64,000 nt of DNA, from NCBI GenBank assembly GCA_019752555.1, contig JAIELY010000006.1, forward strand, positions 41,844-105,843, in the 5' to 3' direction. The notes beneath the pieces are model-generated. The model saw only the letters and a program-made list of their open reading frames with translations, made no database searches and was not told where the DNA came from. The translations under genes were made by a program, and so were the position numbers. This DNA is from Rhabdochlamydiaceae bacterium. Its GTDB lineage: Bacteria; Chlamydiota; Chlamydiia; Chlamydiales; Rhabdochlamydiaceae. Within the stretch, counting starts at the first letter, position 1; each line of letters starts with the position of its first letter. Shown piece by piece: positions 46,674 through 56,816 of this stretch.

Positions 46674-48058
46674 TTTGATTCCCTCCCGACAGAGATTGGA
46701 AGATTTTGGAACAGAGGCTCTTCATCGACACGAGGCATTCCAACCTCATCTGGTCCATGCTGAATCTTATGATTGAGGAGATAGAGGAAAAGGATAAACA
46801 AAAGTGTGTAGATCACAAGAAACATGATAATGGAGCTAAAAACTTGAGAGGCAACAATCGAAGTAGACACCCCCTGCTGGGTCCGTAGCAAGCCCCAGAC
46901 GATCCAGGGTTGACGCCCCATTTCTGCTGTCGCCCACCCCATTTGATTTGCGATTTGAGGGTAGCAAACAGAGAGAATCATCCCCCACAGAACCACCTTT
47001 GATTTGGCTAATTTCTTCTTCCGCCATAAATAGATCCCTGCTGCTGTCACTAATGCCATCAGCACCCACATGTAGATCATAATGTGGTATGTCTGAAAAA
47101 CAGCTTGCACTTGAGGCCAATCCTCTTCTGCCACCTCATTTAGCCCTTTAACGGGTGTTGTAAAGTCGTGATAGCATAAAAAGCTCAAAAGACCTGGGAT
47201 CTGAACCCCTTTGACGGTTTTATTCGCCGTATCAACCCAGCCAAATAATGTCATCGGAGTGCTCTCTTTTGTTTCAAAAACCCCTTCCATAGCAGCGAGC
47301 TTGGGGGGCTGATTGACGGTCACGCCGCGGGCTGTGCTATCTGCGGAAACCATTTGCAAAACAAGAACGATGGCTGCTGTGATTAAACTGACCTTCATTG
47401 TGACCTTCGAAAAAGCAGCATGCTTTTTTTTCAGAAAATAATAGGCGCTTACACTCATGACCAAAAAAATTCCAGCAAGCCAGCAACCTAGAACAACATG
47501 GGTTAATCGATCGACAGAAGAGGGATTAAAGACCATTTGCCAAAAATCGGTAACAATTGCTTTTGAATCAGCCCCTTCCCCTACGATTTTAAATCCAGCC
47601 GGCGTTTGCATCCAAGAATTGGCAACGACAATCCATACCGCACTAAAATGGGCGCCTAGCGCCACACACACAGTGGCTAAATAGTGGATCCGGGCACTGA
47701 CCCGCTCCCAACCAAAGAGCATAATCCCCAAAAAACCCGATTCTAAAAAGAAAGCAAAAATCCCTTCTGCGCCGAGCGCACTGCCAAACACGTCTCCAAC
47801 AAAACGGGAATAGCGCGCCCAGTTGGTGCCAAAGCCAAAGAGTTGAACAAGTCCTGTTGCAACGCCTAAAGCAAAAGTGAGGGCAAAGATCTTTGTCCAA
47901 AATTTAGCGATTTCTTTATAGAGAGGTTTTTTTGTCTTGATGTAGATCCCTTCGAAAATGACGAGCATCAAGCCAAGTCCTATACTCAGAGGGGGGTAGA
48001 TGTAGTGAAAACAACTTGTGAGCGCAAACTGAATCCGGGAAAGTAAAACAACATCCAT
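46670..48058 (-). CDS. cydA: Cytochrome bd oxidase subunit I
   Basis: The 462-residue haem-bearing subunit opens [20 protein letters not shown], with the conserved His region. It contains [59 protein letters not shown] and nine-helix hydrophobicity. It is divergent from cdaA with 121 bases between. In Chlamydia, cydAB also lies next to the CdaA and HtrB genes, as far as I recall. Confidence 0.96.
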   Translation of the reverse strand: MDVVLLSRIQFALTSCFHYIYPPLSIGLGLMLVIFEGIYIKTKKPLYKEIAKFWTKIFALTFALGVATGLVQLFGFGTNWARYSRFVGDVFGSALGAEGIFAFFLESGFLGIMLFGWERVSARIHYLATVCVALGAHFSAVWIVVANSWMQTPAGFKIVGEGADSKAIVTDFWQMVFNPSSVDRLTHVVLGCWLAGIFLVMSVSAYYFLKKKHAAFSKVTMKVSLITAAIVLVLQMVSADSTARGVTVNQPPKLAAMEGVFETKESTPMTLFGWVDTANKTVKGVQIPGLLSFLCYHDFTTPVKGLNEVAEEDWPQVQAVFQTYHIMIYMWVLMALVTAAGIYLWRKKKLAKSKVVLWGMILSVCYPQIANQMGWATAEMGRQPWIVWGLLRTQQGVSTSIVASQVFSSIIMFLVIYTLLFILFLYLLNHKIQHGPDEVGMPRVDEEPLFQNLPISVGRESK

Positions 48059-48179
48059 CTTTGACCTCTCATTTACAAAAGCTGATGCTACAATAAATTT
48101 TTAAAATTGAAAAGACACATTTTGCCATTGTCCTGAGAAAATGAATTGATTATACTCATACTTTTGCACCGAGTGAACC

Positions 48180-48980
48180 ATGAGCAGCTTATTTCACAGT
48201 ATTACTCCGCTCTTTGAGATTGTGATCATCGCCGTGTTGCTCAATTATCTTCTGTCGTTTTTCTGGAACACTCGTTCGATGGATCTTGTCTTAGGACTCT
48301 TGGCCTTTCTCTTGATTTTTGCGATTTCTTCCTGGATGAATCTTCCGATTCTGCATAAAATCATGCTCTTAATCGGTAACGTCGCCGTCATTGCAATTCT
48401 GATTATTTTTCAGCCAGAGCTGCGCGTTGCGCTCTCTAAGTTGAGCTTAAAAGGCAAAAGATACAGAGAAGTAACAGAATACGATAAATTCTTAGACCAG
48501 CTTGCTAATTCCGTTTATCGTCTTGCTGAAAAGAGAATTGGGGCTTTGATTGTCATGCAGAATGAGGATATTTTGGATGACTATGCGAATAAAGCAGTGA
48601 TTCTGAATGCCAACTTTTCCTCAGAGCTTCTGGAATCGATTTTTGCAACAACAACGCCTCTTCACGATGGCGCTGTCATCATTCGCGACTTAACGCTTGT
48701 TGCCGCTGCCGTAATCCTGCCTCTTGCCGAAGACAGCTCACAACTGACACGCTCGATGGGAACTCGGCACCGAGCAGGGTTGGGAGCCAGTCAGCTAACC
48801 GATGCGCTGATTATTGTGATTTCAGAAGAGACTGGAAAAGTTTCCATTGCGCGCGATGGAGTCATGACTCCCGGCGTAAAAACGGATCGATTCAAAGGGA
48901 TCATCCGCAGCATTTTCACTCCCCCGCAAACAACAGACTTTAAAAGCCAATTTAATCTTCGGGAGTGGCTCAGAAAATGA
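48180..48980 (+). CDS. cdaA: Diadenylate cyclase CdaA (c-di-AMP synthase)
   Basis: This 266-residue membrane-bound DisA_N-domain enzyme makes cyclic di-AMP from two ATP. Three N-terminal helices (residues 10-80) are followed by FQPELRVALSKL, the DGA motif in TPLHDGAVIIRD, and the RHR motif in MGTRHRAGLGASQLTDALII. Chlamydia trachomatis is known to make c-di-AMP through the orthologue. The stop overlaps the start of the YbbR gene. Confidence 0.96.
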   Translation: MSSLFHSITPLFEIVIIAVLLNYLLSFFWNTRSMDLVLGLLAFLLIFAISSWMNLPILHKIMLLIGNVAVIAILIIFQPELRVALSKLSLKGKRYREVTEYDKFLDQLANSVYRLAEKRIGALIVMQNEDILDDYANKAVILNANFSSELLESIFATTTPLHDGAVIIRDLTLVAAAVILPLAEDSSQLTRSMGTRHRAGLGASQLTDALIIVISEETGKVSIARDGVMTPGVKTDRFKGIIRSIFTPPQTTDFKSQFNLREWLRK

Positions 48981-50254
48981 AAACGATCATTCTTAGATTT
49001 TTTATTGAAAATTGGCCCCGAAAATTGGTGGCGCTCATCCTTGCAATCATCACCTGGCTTGTCGTCAATCAAACACTGACCACAACGCGCAATTTGAGCA
49101 ACATCCCCGTGCGCATCCTCAATATTCCTACAGGAAAAACAATTGAAGGGCTACAGCCCAACGGCAGGCTTGCAAAAAAAATCACTCTAACACTTGTCGG
49201 CAACAAAACGATCCTCGACGAGCTCACTTCTTATGATCTTGAAGTTGTCCTTGATGCTGCAGATAAGCCCGAGGAATGGATTGCCTCAATTTCTAAAAAA
49301 AACCTCGTTTCTCTTAACCCGGAAATCGATATTTCAAAAGGGATCAGCCGAGTGTATCATCCTAACCTTCTTGTGCGGATGGCAAAACTTGTTACAGAGC
49401 AGATTCCCGTAATCATCACCCAGCCCGTAGGAGAAGCCCCTCGCGGATATCAATTTCTCGATGTCTGGCCTTATCGGCTCACGTTGACTGTCAGCGGACC
49501 TGAAGAATTGATCAAGCGCCTAAAGCTCAAAGAACAGAGGATCACGTTCAACCTCAACGATATCAATAAGGCTCAGCTCGATGCATTGGCTAGCAATTCA
49601 AATACAGGCAGAACAGAGGTGATCAGTTATTTCGTTCCTGACCAATGGAAACAGATTAATATTCCCCTACTTTCCGATACGCCGCTCGAAATCGACGATG
49701 CCCAGGCTAAAGCGCTTAGAATCGACTTTGTCCGTTGCAATTTGATTCCGATTGAAAAACCAATCCCCGTTACCCTGTTCTACCCAGACAAATATTTAGA
49801 TACGCTCAACCCCTCAACACTTAGCATTGCACCCGGAAACTCTTTAAAGTCGGTTCATGGAATCAATCTGATTACAACACCGCTTTACGCCAATGGGATC
49901 GATCGCCTTTTTCTTGAGACTGTCGAAGACATGCTGCAGATCGTGATCATTGCAGCTCCCCCCTCTGAAAGAAACTTGCTTGAATGGAGCATCGAATTTA
50001 TTAACCCTCGACAGCTCGAGGATCATTACGTCTCTAGCCTAATGTCGGATGTGTCCGATGAAGATATCCGGCTCTTGCAGCCTGCCTTGCGTCAAGAGTA
50101 CTTACGCAATCGTTTTCGAAGTTATATGAATCGCTTTCAGCTATTTAACGCCGATGATACCACATTTGATCTTGCCCTTTTTATTAAGGATGGCAAAGTG
50201 GAAATCCACGAAACGAGCCAAGAAGCCTCCACAGCAGCTCTATCTAACTTATGA
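48977..50254 (+). CDS. cdaR: YbbR-domain protein, CdaA regulator (CdaR-like)
   Basis: This 425-residue protein has one N-terminal membrane helix (RKLVALILAIITWLVV) followed by at least two or three YbbR beta domains (NIPVRILNIP, ITLTLVGNKTILDEL, LTVSGPEELIKRL). In Firmicutes, CdaR anchors at the membrane and controls CdaA. The ATG at 48977 overlaps the cdaA stop as ATGA; the listed longer start is a GTG inside cdaA. It overlaps the next gene by four bases. Confidence 0.9.
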   Translation: MKTIILRFFIENWPRKLVALILAIITWLVVNQTLTTTRNLSNIPVRILNIPTGKTIEGLQPNGRLAKKITLTLVGNKTILDELTSYDLEVVLDAADKPEEWIASISKKNLVSLNPEIDISKGISRVYHPNLLVRMAKLVTEQIPVIITQPVGEAPRGYQFLDVWPYRLTLTVSGPEELIKRLKLKEQRITFNLNDINKAQLDALASNSNTGRTEVISYFVPDQWKQINIPLLSDTPLEIDDAQAKALRIDFVRCNLIPIEKPIPVTLFYPDKYLDTLNPSTLSIAPGNSLKSVHGINLITTPLYANGIDRLFLETVEDMLQIVIIAAPPSERNLLEWSIEFINPRQLEDHYVSSLMSDVSDEDIRLLQPALRQEYLRNRFRSYMNRFQLFNADDTTFDLALFIKDGKVEIHETSQEASTAALSNL

Positions 50255-51378
50255 AACTCACCCTTTTGAAAAGCGAGCTTGCGCGCATGGGGGGGTTGGA
50301 AAAATATACCTTGCACATCGCCGAGGCCTTTCGAAAAAAGGGGGCAGAGGTCACAATCCTTACAACAGGTCCTCTTCCTGAGCGTTTCTCTGACATTAAC
50401 ATCGTTCGCTTTCCCATCGACCGCCCTTTAAGCGCATGGAATGTCCACGCTTTTGACAAAGCCTGCAGCGCCTATCTTAAGCTTCATCCGACACCGCTTG
50501 TCTTCGGTCTCGACAGAAACCGGTACCAAACACACCTAAGAGCTGGCAATGGCTCTCACGCCAGCTACCTCAATATGCGAACAGAAGAAGAGGGACTCTT
50601 AAAAGGGTGGAGCTTCCGTTGCAATCCCCTCCACCGTTTACTGCTTAAAATTGAAAAAGAGGCATTCGAGCATCCTGAACTTGAAGTCCTTTTCACTAAT
50701 TCTCATATGGTTCGTAAAGAGATTTTAGATCAGTACGCTGTCGAGCCTAACAAAGTGAAGGTCGTCCATAACGGTGTGGAATGGTCGGAGCTTCAGTATG
50801 ATTTTGATGCTTGGGAGCTTGTGCGCGCACCGCTTGCCAAAGCTCTTCATCTTGATCTCAGTTGCCATCAGCTCCTATTCATCGGACACAATTACCAACG
50901 CAAAGGTCTCGACAAATTATTATACGCACTATCTCTTCTCAAAGACAAAAATGTCCAATTAAGCGTCGTCGGAAAGGATAAAAATAGCAGTTTTTATGAA
51001 AAACTCGCCTCCCAGCTCAACTTGACAGCTCAAGTGCGCTTTTTTGGAGCTCAAAAGCAGATCCGCTCTTTTTATCAAATCGCAGACACGCTTGTCATTC
51101 CATCGCTCTACGATCCCTTTGCCAATGTCACTGTCGAAGCTTTAGCGCTCGGCCTCTTTGTTGTGTCCTCAGTGCAAAATGGAGGGCACGAGATCTTGAC
51201 TGCCTCAAATGGCGCTGTTATCCCCTCACTAAAAGACCCTGAATCGATCGCAGAGACTTTAAGAATTGCTCTTAAACATCCTAAAACACGCCCAAGTGCT
51301 GAAGCGATCCGTTCTTCTGTACGCCACCTTGATTTTCCCGATGCCCTAAGCCGCATCACCTCTGCTTGCTTAATCTAA
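50251..51378 (+). CDS. GT4-family glycosyltransferase (WaaG-like)
   Basis: This 375-residue GT-B enzyme carries the nucleotide-sugar-binding features GGLEKYTLHIAEAF near the N-terminus, FTNSHMVRKEIL, LLFIGHNYQRKGLDKLL and PSLYDPFANVTVEALALG. The last resembles the EX7E donor site, but with Asp in the first position. WaaG-type enzymes add hexose to the LPS core, and this role is plausible given the acyltransferase nearby. It overlaps the cdaR stop by four bases (ATGA). Confidence 0.88.
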   Translation: MKLTLLKSELARMGGLEKYTLHIAEAFRKKGAEVTILTTGPLPERFSDINIVRFPIDRPLSAWNVHAFDKACSAYLKLHPTPLVFGLDRNRYQTHLRAGNGSHASYLNMRTEEEGLLKGWSFRCNPLHRLLLKIEKEAFEHPELEVLFTNSHMVRKEILDQYAVEPNKVKVVHNGVEWSELQYDFDAWELVRAPLAKALHLDLSCHQLLFIGHNYQRKGLDKLLYALSLLKDKNVQLSVVGKDKNSSFYEKLASQLNLTAQVRFFGAQKQIRSFYQIADTLVIPSLYDPFANVTVEALALGLFVVSSVQNGGHEILTASNGAVIPSLKDPESIAETLRIALKHPKTRPSAEAIRSSVRHLDFPDALSRITSACLI

Positions 51379-51398
51379 ATACCTGAAGCAGACACTTG

Positions 51399-52361
51399 CT
51401 ATTTTTTTGCCTTTAGAGAAGTGAGCGCCTTCAAAGTGGCTTCAAGAAAGTCTTTGTCTTTGTAATATGCGATCATCTCGTTTCGAGTGCGGATGAAGTT
51501 GGCTTTGAGCTGCTTTGTCTCAGGATGGTCTACAAGAGCGTAAAATCCCGGATACATCATCAAATCTAAATTTTTTAAGTGGGCTCCTGTGAGATACCCA
51601 CTGATCCAACTGACTCTGTCTAACTTCTCATTTAAATCCTTAAATTCGTTTTCCCAAGGATCTTTGAAATGAAACTTCCTTTGAAACTCCCGTTTTTGTT
51701 CAGATGAAGAGATAGAAGCTCTTTGGTAAAACGCATAGGCATTATCCCTGCCAAAACCAAAAAGGATTCCTAATAACACATCGTGATTTTGCAGAACTTC
51801 TGCCAGCAAGCTGAATGAGCTTGCTTCAGCTAAAAGCTGCTCACCTGTGACCTCCCTTTGCAATATCTTTTTAAAATCTTCCTCGCACTCTTTAACTTTA
51901 TCAATAAAACTTTCCTTGTTAATGAAGAGCGCGTTTAGATCATTTTCATTCTCCTCATAGAGAAACACAAACCGATCCATTGGAAATAAGTGGGCGTATT
52001 TTTTCCATGTTTTAAAACCGTTTTCAGCTTGAATACGACGAGGAGAGATCGCATAGAGAAACGATCCAAAGCTACGAAAGGGGTTGAGCTTTTTATCAAT
52101 GCCCTCCAAGTAAGCCATTGGTTTATCTCCAAAAAGAACATAACCCAGAGCGTCCCAGTTAACAGCTTTCAAAAAAAAATGCTCTAACCGCTGCCGATCT
52201 CTTTTAGGCATCATTTGCAAAATCTCTTGAACACTCTTGCCTTCATAAGAGCTAAGCAGCGGCTCTCTCTTTACCTGGAGATAAGAAAAGATCAAAAAGC
52301 AGCCAAGTGCGCAGAATAAAATTTTCCACGCACTTATTGTTTTAGCGCTAATCATTTTCAT
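51399..52361 (-). CDS. Membrane-anchored protein of unknown function
   Basis: This 320-residue protein has one N-terminal hydrophobic segment (WKILFCALGCFLIFSYL), an anchor or signal. The rest is helical and charged. Recognisable patches are SVQEILQMMPKRDRQRLEHFF, YVLFGDKPMAYLEG and LLGILFGFGRDNAYAFY. I do not recognise the family, though it resembles proteins that occur in several copies in environmental Chlamydiae (memory only). The frame is long and clean. Confidence 0.7.
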   Translation of the reverse strand: MKMISAKTISAWKILFCALGCFLIFSYLQVKREPLLSSYEGKSVQEILQMMPKRDRQRLEHFFLKAVNWDALGYVLFGDKPMAYLEGIDKKLNPFRSFGSFLYAISPRRIQAENGFKTWKKYAHLFPMDRFVFLYEENENDLNALFINKESFIDKVKECEEDFKKILQREVTGEQLLAEASSFSLLAEVLQNHDVLLGILFGFGRDNAYAFYQRASISSSEQKREFQRKFHFKDPWENEFKDLNEKLDRVSWISGYLTGAHLKNLDLMMYPGFYALVDHPETKQLKANFIRTRNEMIAYYKDKDFLEATLKALTSLKAKK

Positions 52362-52544
52362 ATGGGTCTTTCAATCGTAAAAACATTAAAATATAAGATA
52401 GAACAAGTCAAATATTTAGAGCGCAAAGCGGAGGATACCGGGTGATCTTGTCCTTCATTCTCTGACGAAAGAGCCCTCCTTAAACTCCAAAGTGTTTACG
52501 AGTAGTCTCTAAACATGTTATCATTTGGCTCGAGTTCAAATTAA

Positions 52545-53825
52545 ATGTATCTGAGAAATCTAATGGTTAGCCACAGGGTCTGCTACCTTATGATCCGAGC
52601 CGTCACTTGGCCGGTTCGATTCCTGCCTTATTCTGTGATTCACAAACTGGGTTCTTATCTGGGTCGGATCGCTTATTACGCTTTGCCTAAATTTCGTAAA
52701 CGGACTTTAAGCAACTTGAGCCTTGCAACGAGTTTAGTGATGACTCAACAAGAGCGAGTGAAGATCGCAAAGGCTTCGTTTGAGAACTTGATGATTACGT
52801 GTTTGGAATATGCCAAGTTTGATGCGGAAAAAAACATTGAACAGATCGCAACCTGTGACAACCCGGAATTGGCTGACCAACTGATGAAAGAGGGTAAGCC
52901 TGTCATCTTTTTCTGTGGACATCAAGCGAATTGGGAAGTGCTATTTCTGGAGGGAACGCGAAGAATGCCAGGGGTTGCAATTGGCAGGCCGATAAAAAAT
53001 GAGCTGCTTTATCAATGGGTGCTTGGAATCCGTCAGAAGTATGGGGGCAAAATCATTACCCCAAGTCAAGCGATTAAGGAGGGACTCAGAGGTCTTAAAC
53101 GTGGAGCGTTCCTGGGGATCGTCGGAGACCAGGGAAGGCCGGATAGCGGGTACTGCTCCCCTTTTTTTGGAAGGACTGCCTGGACATCGCCTATTGCAGC
53201 AATTTTAGCTTACCGCACTGGCTCTCCTATCATGGTTGCGATGACAAGAAGAGTGGAGGGGAAATACCGGATCCGCTATTCCGATCCGATTTGGCCGAAC
53301 TTAGAAGCTCCTTTGCAAGCGGAAGTGGATCGGATGATGCGCGAGGCGCTTGGCATTTTAGAAAAGAGCATCCGCGACATTCCGGAACAATGGCTTTGGG
53401 CTCATAACCGCTGGAAGCAGCAGACTCTTGATAAAGTCAAACGGACATTTCGACAAGAGTGCCTGTGCATCATGATGCCGCAAGAGCAAACGGCCTTTGA
53501 AATGATCAGGGAGGCATTGCCGACCTTTCGGGAGATCTATCCTTTAGAGTTTATTACGCTTTTTGTCCCAAAGGAATTTGCGCATTTGCCTTTACTTGAT
53601 GATGTGGAGGTCCGTACCTACTCTGAATTCAAAGAACTGCTTGTGTTTGAAGATCAATTTAAGCTTGTCTATAACTTCAGTGGTTACAAGCCTGTGAAAA
53701 AGCATTTCATGGGTCTTTGTGCTGTCAAGGTAATCGATTTACAAGAATTAAAGAAATTGAGCGGTCTTACAGCTGATCAGCCGTTTGGATCCCATTTAAA
53801 GGGCGCGGTGTGTCATGCCTCATGA
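52545..53825 (+). CDS. lpxL: Lipid A acyltransferase HtrB/LpxL with C-terminal extension
   Basis: The enzyme adds a secondary acyl chain to lipid A. The HxxxxE catalytic motif reads FCGHQANWEVLF (near residue 130), followed by GRPIKNELLY, GIVGDQGRPDSGY and WLWAHNRWKQQT. These match the LpxL/HtrB family over about 305 residues. The last 120 residues (FRQECLCIMMPQEQTAF onward) are an extra domain also seen in chlamydial HtrB proteins, as far as I recall. An alternative Met lies six codons in. It overlaps rsmE by 11 bases. Confidence 0.92.
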   Translation: MYLRNLMVSHRVCYLMIRAVTWPVRFLPYSVIHKLGSYLGRIAYYALPKFRKRTLSNLSLATSLVMTQQERVKIAKASFENLMITCLEYAKFDAEKNIEQIATCDNPELADQLMKEGKPVIFFCGHQANWEVLFLEGTRRMPGVAIGRPIKNELLYQWVLGIRQKYGGKIITPSQAIKEGLRGLKRGAFLGIVGDQGRPDSGYCSPFFGRTAWTSPIAAILAYRTGSPIMVAMTRRVEGKYRIRYSDPIWPNLEAPLQAEVDRMMREALGILEKSIRDIPEQWLWAHNRWKQQTLDKVKRTFRQECLCIMMPQEQTAFEMIREALPTFREIYPLEFITLFVPKEFAHLPLLDDVEVRTYSEFKELLVFEDQFKLVYNFSGYKPVKKHFMGLCAVKVIDLQELKKLSGLTADQPFGSHLKGAVCHAS

Positions 53826-54525
53826 ACGTTTTTTTACCGATCAGCCGCTTGAAAAGCATGTTTCACTCGAGGAAGCGGAATTCCACCATTTATGCCGGGT
53901 GATGCGGGCACGCGTGGGAGATGCGATTGAGCTTGTTAACGGAAAAAATGCGCTTGCTAACGCTAAAATCACTGCCATCGGAAAGAGGCATGTCGAGCTG
54001 GAAATCACTCAAGTGGTTCATGTGCCTCCTGCTAAGCGCTCTTTGATTTTAGCTCAAGGGATTCCCAAACTCAACCGTCTTGAAATGATTTTAGAAAAGG
54101 GAACCGAGCTTGGGGTCAGTGAATTTTGGCTCTTTCCTGGGATGCACAGCGAAAAAGAGGCGTTTAGCGCAAATCAACAGAAGAGAATGGAGCTGATCCT
54201 GATTGCTGCGATGAAACAATGCGGCAGGCTCGATTTACCAGTGATTATACATAAACCCCCTCTTCTTCAATGGAAACAGTGCCCTGGGACCCTTTTCTTT
54301 GGGGATACCTCGAATGAGGCTCCTTGGATCTGGAAACATCCGATCCCCTTGAAGGAAAATTCAGGAATCGTTCTTTTTATCGGACCTGAAAGCGGGTTTG
54401 ATTCTCGCGAGGTTTCCCATTTGCAAGGGGCCCTCGGAGCTCATGGGGTTAAGCTTCATTCCAATATTCTTAGGACGGACACGGCTTCGATTACGGGGTT
54501 AAGTCTTTTGCAATTACTAGAATAA
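53815..54525 (+). CDS. rsmE: 16S rRNA (uracil-1498-N3)-methyltransferase RsmE
   Basis: This 236-residue SPOUT-fold methyltransferase methylates U1498 of 16S rRNA. It has an N-terminal PUA-like domain (EFHHLCRVMRARVGDAIEL), LNRLEMILEKGTELGVSEF, FIGPESGFDSREV and the C-terminal knot NILRTDTASITGLSLLQLL. It shares 11 bases with the acyltransferase gene, so the two are coupled. Confidence 0.95.
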   Translation: MPHERFFTDQPLEKHVSLEEAEFHHLCRVMRARVGDAIELVNGKNALANAKITAIGKRHVELEITQVVHVPPAKRSLILAQGIPKLNRLEMILEKGTELGVSEFWLFPGMHSEKEAFSANQQKRMELILIAAMKQCGRLDLPVIIHKPPLLQWKQCPGTLFFGDTSNEAPWIWKHPIPLKENSGIVLFIGPESGFDSREVSHLQGALGAHGVKLHSNILRTDTASITGLSLLQLLE

Positions 54526-54623
54526 GTTAATTACTCTTATTTCACATTATTAATTATGTTGTAATTTAATTTATTTTATCAAAATAATAAAGATATGAAA
54601 AGCCTTACTTTAAGGAGAGTCCT

Positions 54624-54953
54624 ATGGCTGCCGCCCCAACACCTAAGCATTCCCATCTTCATGTAGAAGTTTTGAGAATCAAGAATCAAATTGATACAAT
54701 GATTTCCCATATGAACAGGAAATCAGACTATACCCCAACCCGAGAGGAAATTGAGTTTTGCGCAGAAGAACTCATCGATTTTCTCAATAAATACCGAACT
54801 AAAACATCTCCGGATGAGCATTTGCTAAAAACAGCGATCATCGATTTAACAGAGGTTCCTGTGATGACAGCTCAAATGCAGAGGATCGCTTTTTTTACGG
54901 CATTGAAAGAAGCTTCTAAAAATATTGAGAAGTTTCTCTCTAAGCACTCTTAA
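54624..54953 (+). CDS. Small helical protein, unknown function
   Basis: This 109-residue soluble, helical protein has no signal peptide. AAGGAG lies 7 bases before the ATG, and the upstream 98 bases are AT-rich, so the gene looks real. FFTALKEASKNIEKFL ends the protein. It may be related to the helical domains of the Ser-rich proteins, but I cannot show it. It overlaps the convergent pyruvate kinase gene by 14 bases. Confidence 0.65.
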   Translation: MAAAPTPKHSHLHVEVLRIKNQIDTMISHMNRKSDYTPTREEIEFCAEELIDFLNKYRTKTSPDEHLLKTAIIDLTEVPVMTAQMQRIAFFTALKEASKNIEKFLSKHS

Positions 54954-56697
54954 AAACGACGCCTTTTTCGGGATCAAGTAGGACTTGCTGATCCTCGTGT
55001 AATAAACCGATCGCGCCATCTGCGCGCACGAGGATAGGCAAATTTAAGAGGTGAGCAAATTGCTTAGCATAATGCTCTGAAAAGAGGTCTTCGGGGCTAT
55101 TTTGCAAGATGATGCCAACGGCTTTTTTAAGGCAAGAAAGATAGGTCTCATCGCAGCGTGTGATCACTACAATCCGATCTTGCGTGGAAGGTTGTTGTTT
55201 TTCGTCTACAGAGTGAACAAGCGTTACTTTTCCATAAACCCGTTTGCCTTGAGAGGGTTGTCCTCTAACGAGCACATCTCCGATACTCTCCACTAACATC
55301 ATATTTGTGGTGCCGCTCACTCCGAAGGGGGAGCCTGCCGTCACAATGACTAAATCCCCTTCTTGAACAAGATCCATCTTCAGCGCTTGCTCGCTTGTGT
55401 AAGTGAAGGCTTCTTCACTATTTCGAACAGCACAGCAAGGCACAGGGATGACGCCCCACATGAGCGCCATCTGATGAAAGCGTTTAAGGCTGGGGGTAAG
55501 GGCAATAATGGGCATCTCGGGACGAAAGCCGGAAACAAGACGCATTGTAAGACCGCTGCTTGTAAAAACAAAGATCGCCTTGGCATGGGAGCTATAGGCT
55601 GTTTTTACTGACGCGAGCGCAACAGAGTTGGAGATATCATTAAAATCTGTTTTGCCAAGGTGTTGAAAAAAATCGCGATACGCAAAGTCTCTTTCTGTTT
55701 CTCTGACGATGCTTTTCATCATCTTTACAGTTTCTATTGGATATTGTCCTACGGCAGTCTCTCCTGAGAGCATAACGGCGGATGTGCTGTCATAAATGGC
55801 ATTAGCAACATCGGAAACCTCTGCACGTGTGGGTCTTGGATTCTGGATCATCGACTCTAGCATCTGAGTTGCTGTAATGACAGGTTTTGCAGCTTGAGTG
55901 CATTTGCGGATCATCATTTTTTGAAGACGGGGAACCTGCTTGAGCGGAAGTTCGACTCCGAGATCTCCTCGGGCGACCATGATTCCATCTGCCACTTGGA
56001 GAATACTCTCGAAATTGCGAACGCCTAAGCTGTTTTCAATTTTGGCGATAACGAGAATATCTGGTTTTTTTTGCTTTGCAAGAAGCCGTTTAATTTCCAA
56101 AACATGCTCGGCCGAACGAATGAAGGACGCTGCAATCAGATCGATATCATGGGTGCATCCGAAAATGATATCTTCCACATCCTGCGCTGTCATTGCCGGA
56201 AGATCGATATCAACCCCTGGGATGTTCACTCCTTTTTGACTTTTTAAGAGTCCAGAATTATGGATTTCAACGACAGCGCCCTCTTTGCGCATTTCAACGA
56301 CTGTGGAGGTGATATATCCGTCATCGAAAAGCACTTTAACACCGACCTCGAGCTTGTCAAAGACAACTTCGGGATGGACCTGCAGCTGGGTGAAATCTCC
56401 CTCAATCTCTTCTTTGACTAAAAGCAGTTTCTGGCCAGCAACAAGGGCCATCTTCCCCTCTTTGACTTTGCCGATTCTGATCTCGGGCCCCTTAGTATCG
56501 AGCATAATGGCAAGCGGCACTAGTTGTTCTGCGCGCGCGCGTTTGAGCAACTCGATGACTCTAAGGTGATCTGCATGGGTTCCATGGCTAAAATTGAGAC
56601 GGGCTACATTCATTCCGGCGTGGATCAGCTCAAGAATTTTTTCATAGGTGTTGACCGCAGGTCCGATTGTGCAAATAATTTTTGTCCGCGTCTGCAT
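54940..56697 (-). CDS. pyk: Pyruvate kinase with PEP-utiliser-like C-terminal extension
   Basis: This 585-residue glycolytic enzyme makes pyruvate and ATP from PEP and ADP. Segments are TKIICTIGPAVNTYEKILEL, MLDTKGPEIRIG, VARGDLGVELPLKQVPRLQK, ITATQMLESMIQNPRPTRAE and SGETAVGQYPIE. The length is about 100 residues above the usual 470-480. The extension ends in VRADGAIGLLHEDQQVLLD, which resembles the extra C-terminal domain of Bacillus pyruvate kinase but lacks its T-x-H loop. It is divergent from uvrA, a neighbour pair also found in Chlamydia, as far as I recall. Confidence 0.95.
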   Translation of the reverse strand: MQTRTKIICTIGPAVNTYEKILELIHAGMNVARLNFSHGTHADHLRVIELLKRARAEQLVPLAIMLDTKGPEIRIGKVKEGKMALVAGQKLLLVKEEIEGDFTQLQVHPEVVFDKLEVGVKVLFDDGYITSTVVEMRKEGAVVEIHNSGLLKSQKGVNIPGVDIDLPAMTAQDVEDIIFGCTHDIDLIAASFIRSAEHVLEIKRLLAKQKKPDILVIAKIENSLGVRNFESILQVADGIMVARGDLGVELPLKQVPRLQKMMIRKCTQAAKPVITATQMLESMIQNPRPTRAEVSDVANAIYDSTSAVMLSGETAVGQYPIETVKMMKSIVRETERDFAYRDFFQHLGKTDFNDISNSVALASVKTAYSSHAKAIFVFTSSGLTMRLVSGFRPEMPIIALTPSLKRFHQMALMWGVIPVPCCAVRNSEEAFTYTSEQALKMDLVQEGDLVIVTAGSPFGVSGTTNMMLVESIGDVLVRGQPSQGKRVYGKVTLVHSVDEKQQPSTQDRIVVITRCDETYLSCLKKAVGIILQNSPEDLFSEHYAKQFAHLLNLPILVRADGAIGLLHEDQQVLLDPEKGVVFKSA

Positions 56698-56816
56698 ATT
56701 CTATTGCTCCCTAATTTGGATCCTAACGCCTTTAGCTTTTCAGCTCAAGAAAAGAGCAAAAAAATCGCAGATCTGAGACAATACAGCCTCTATATACCTG
56801 CCAGGGGAGTGATTGC

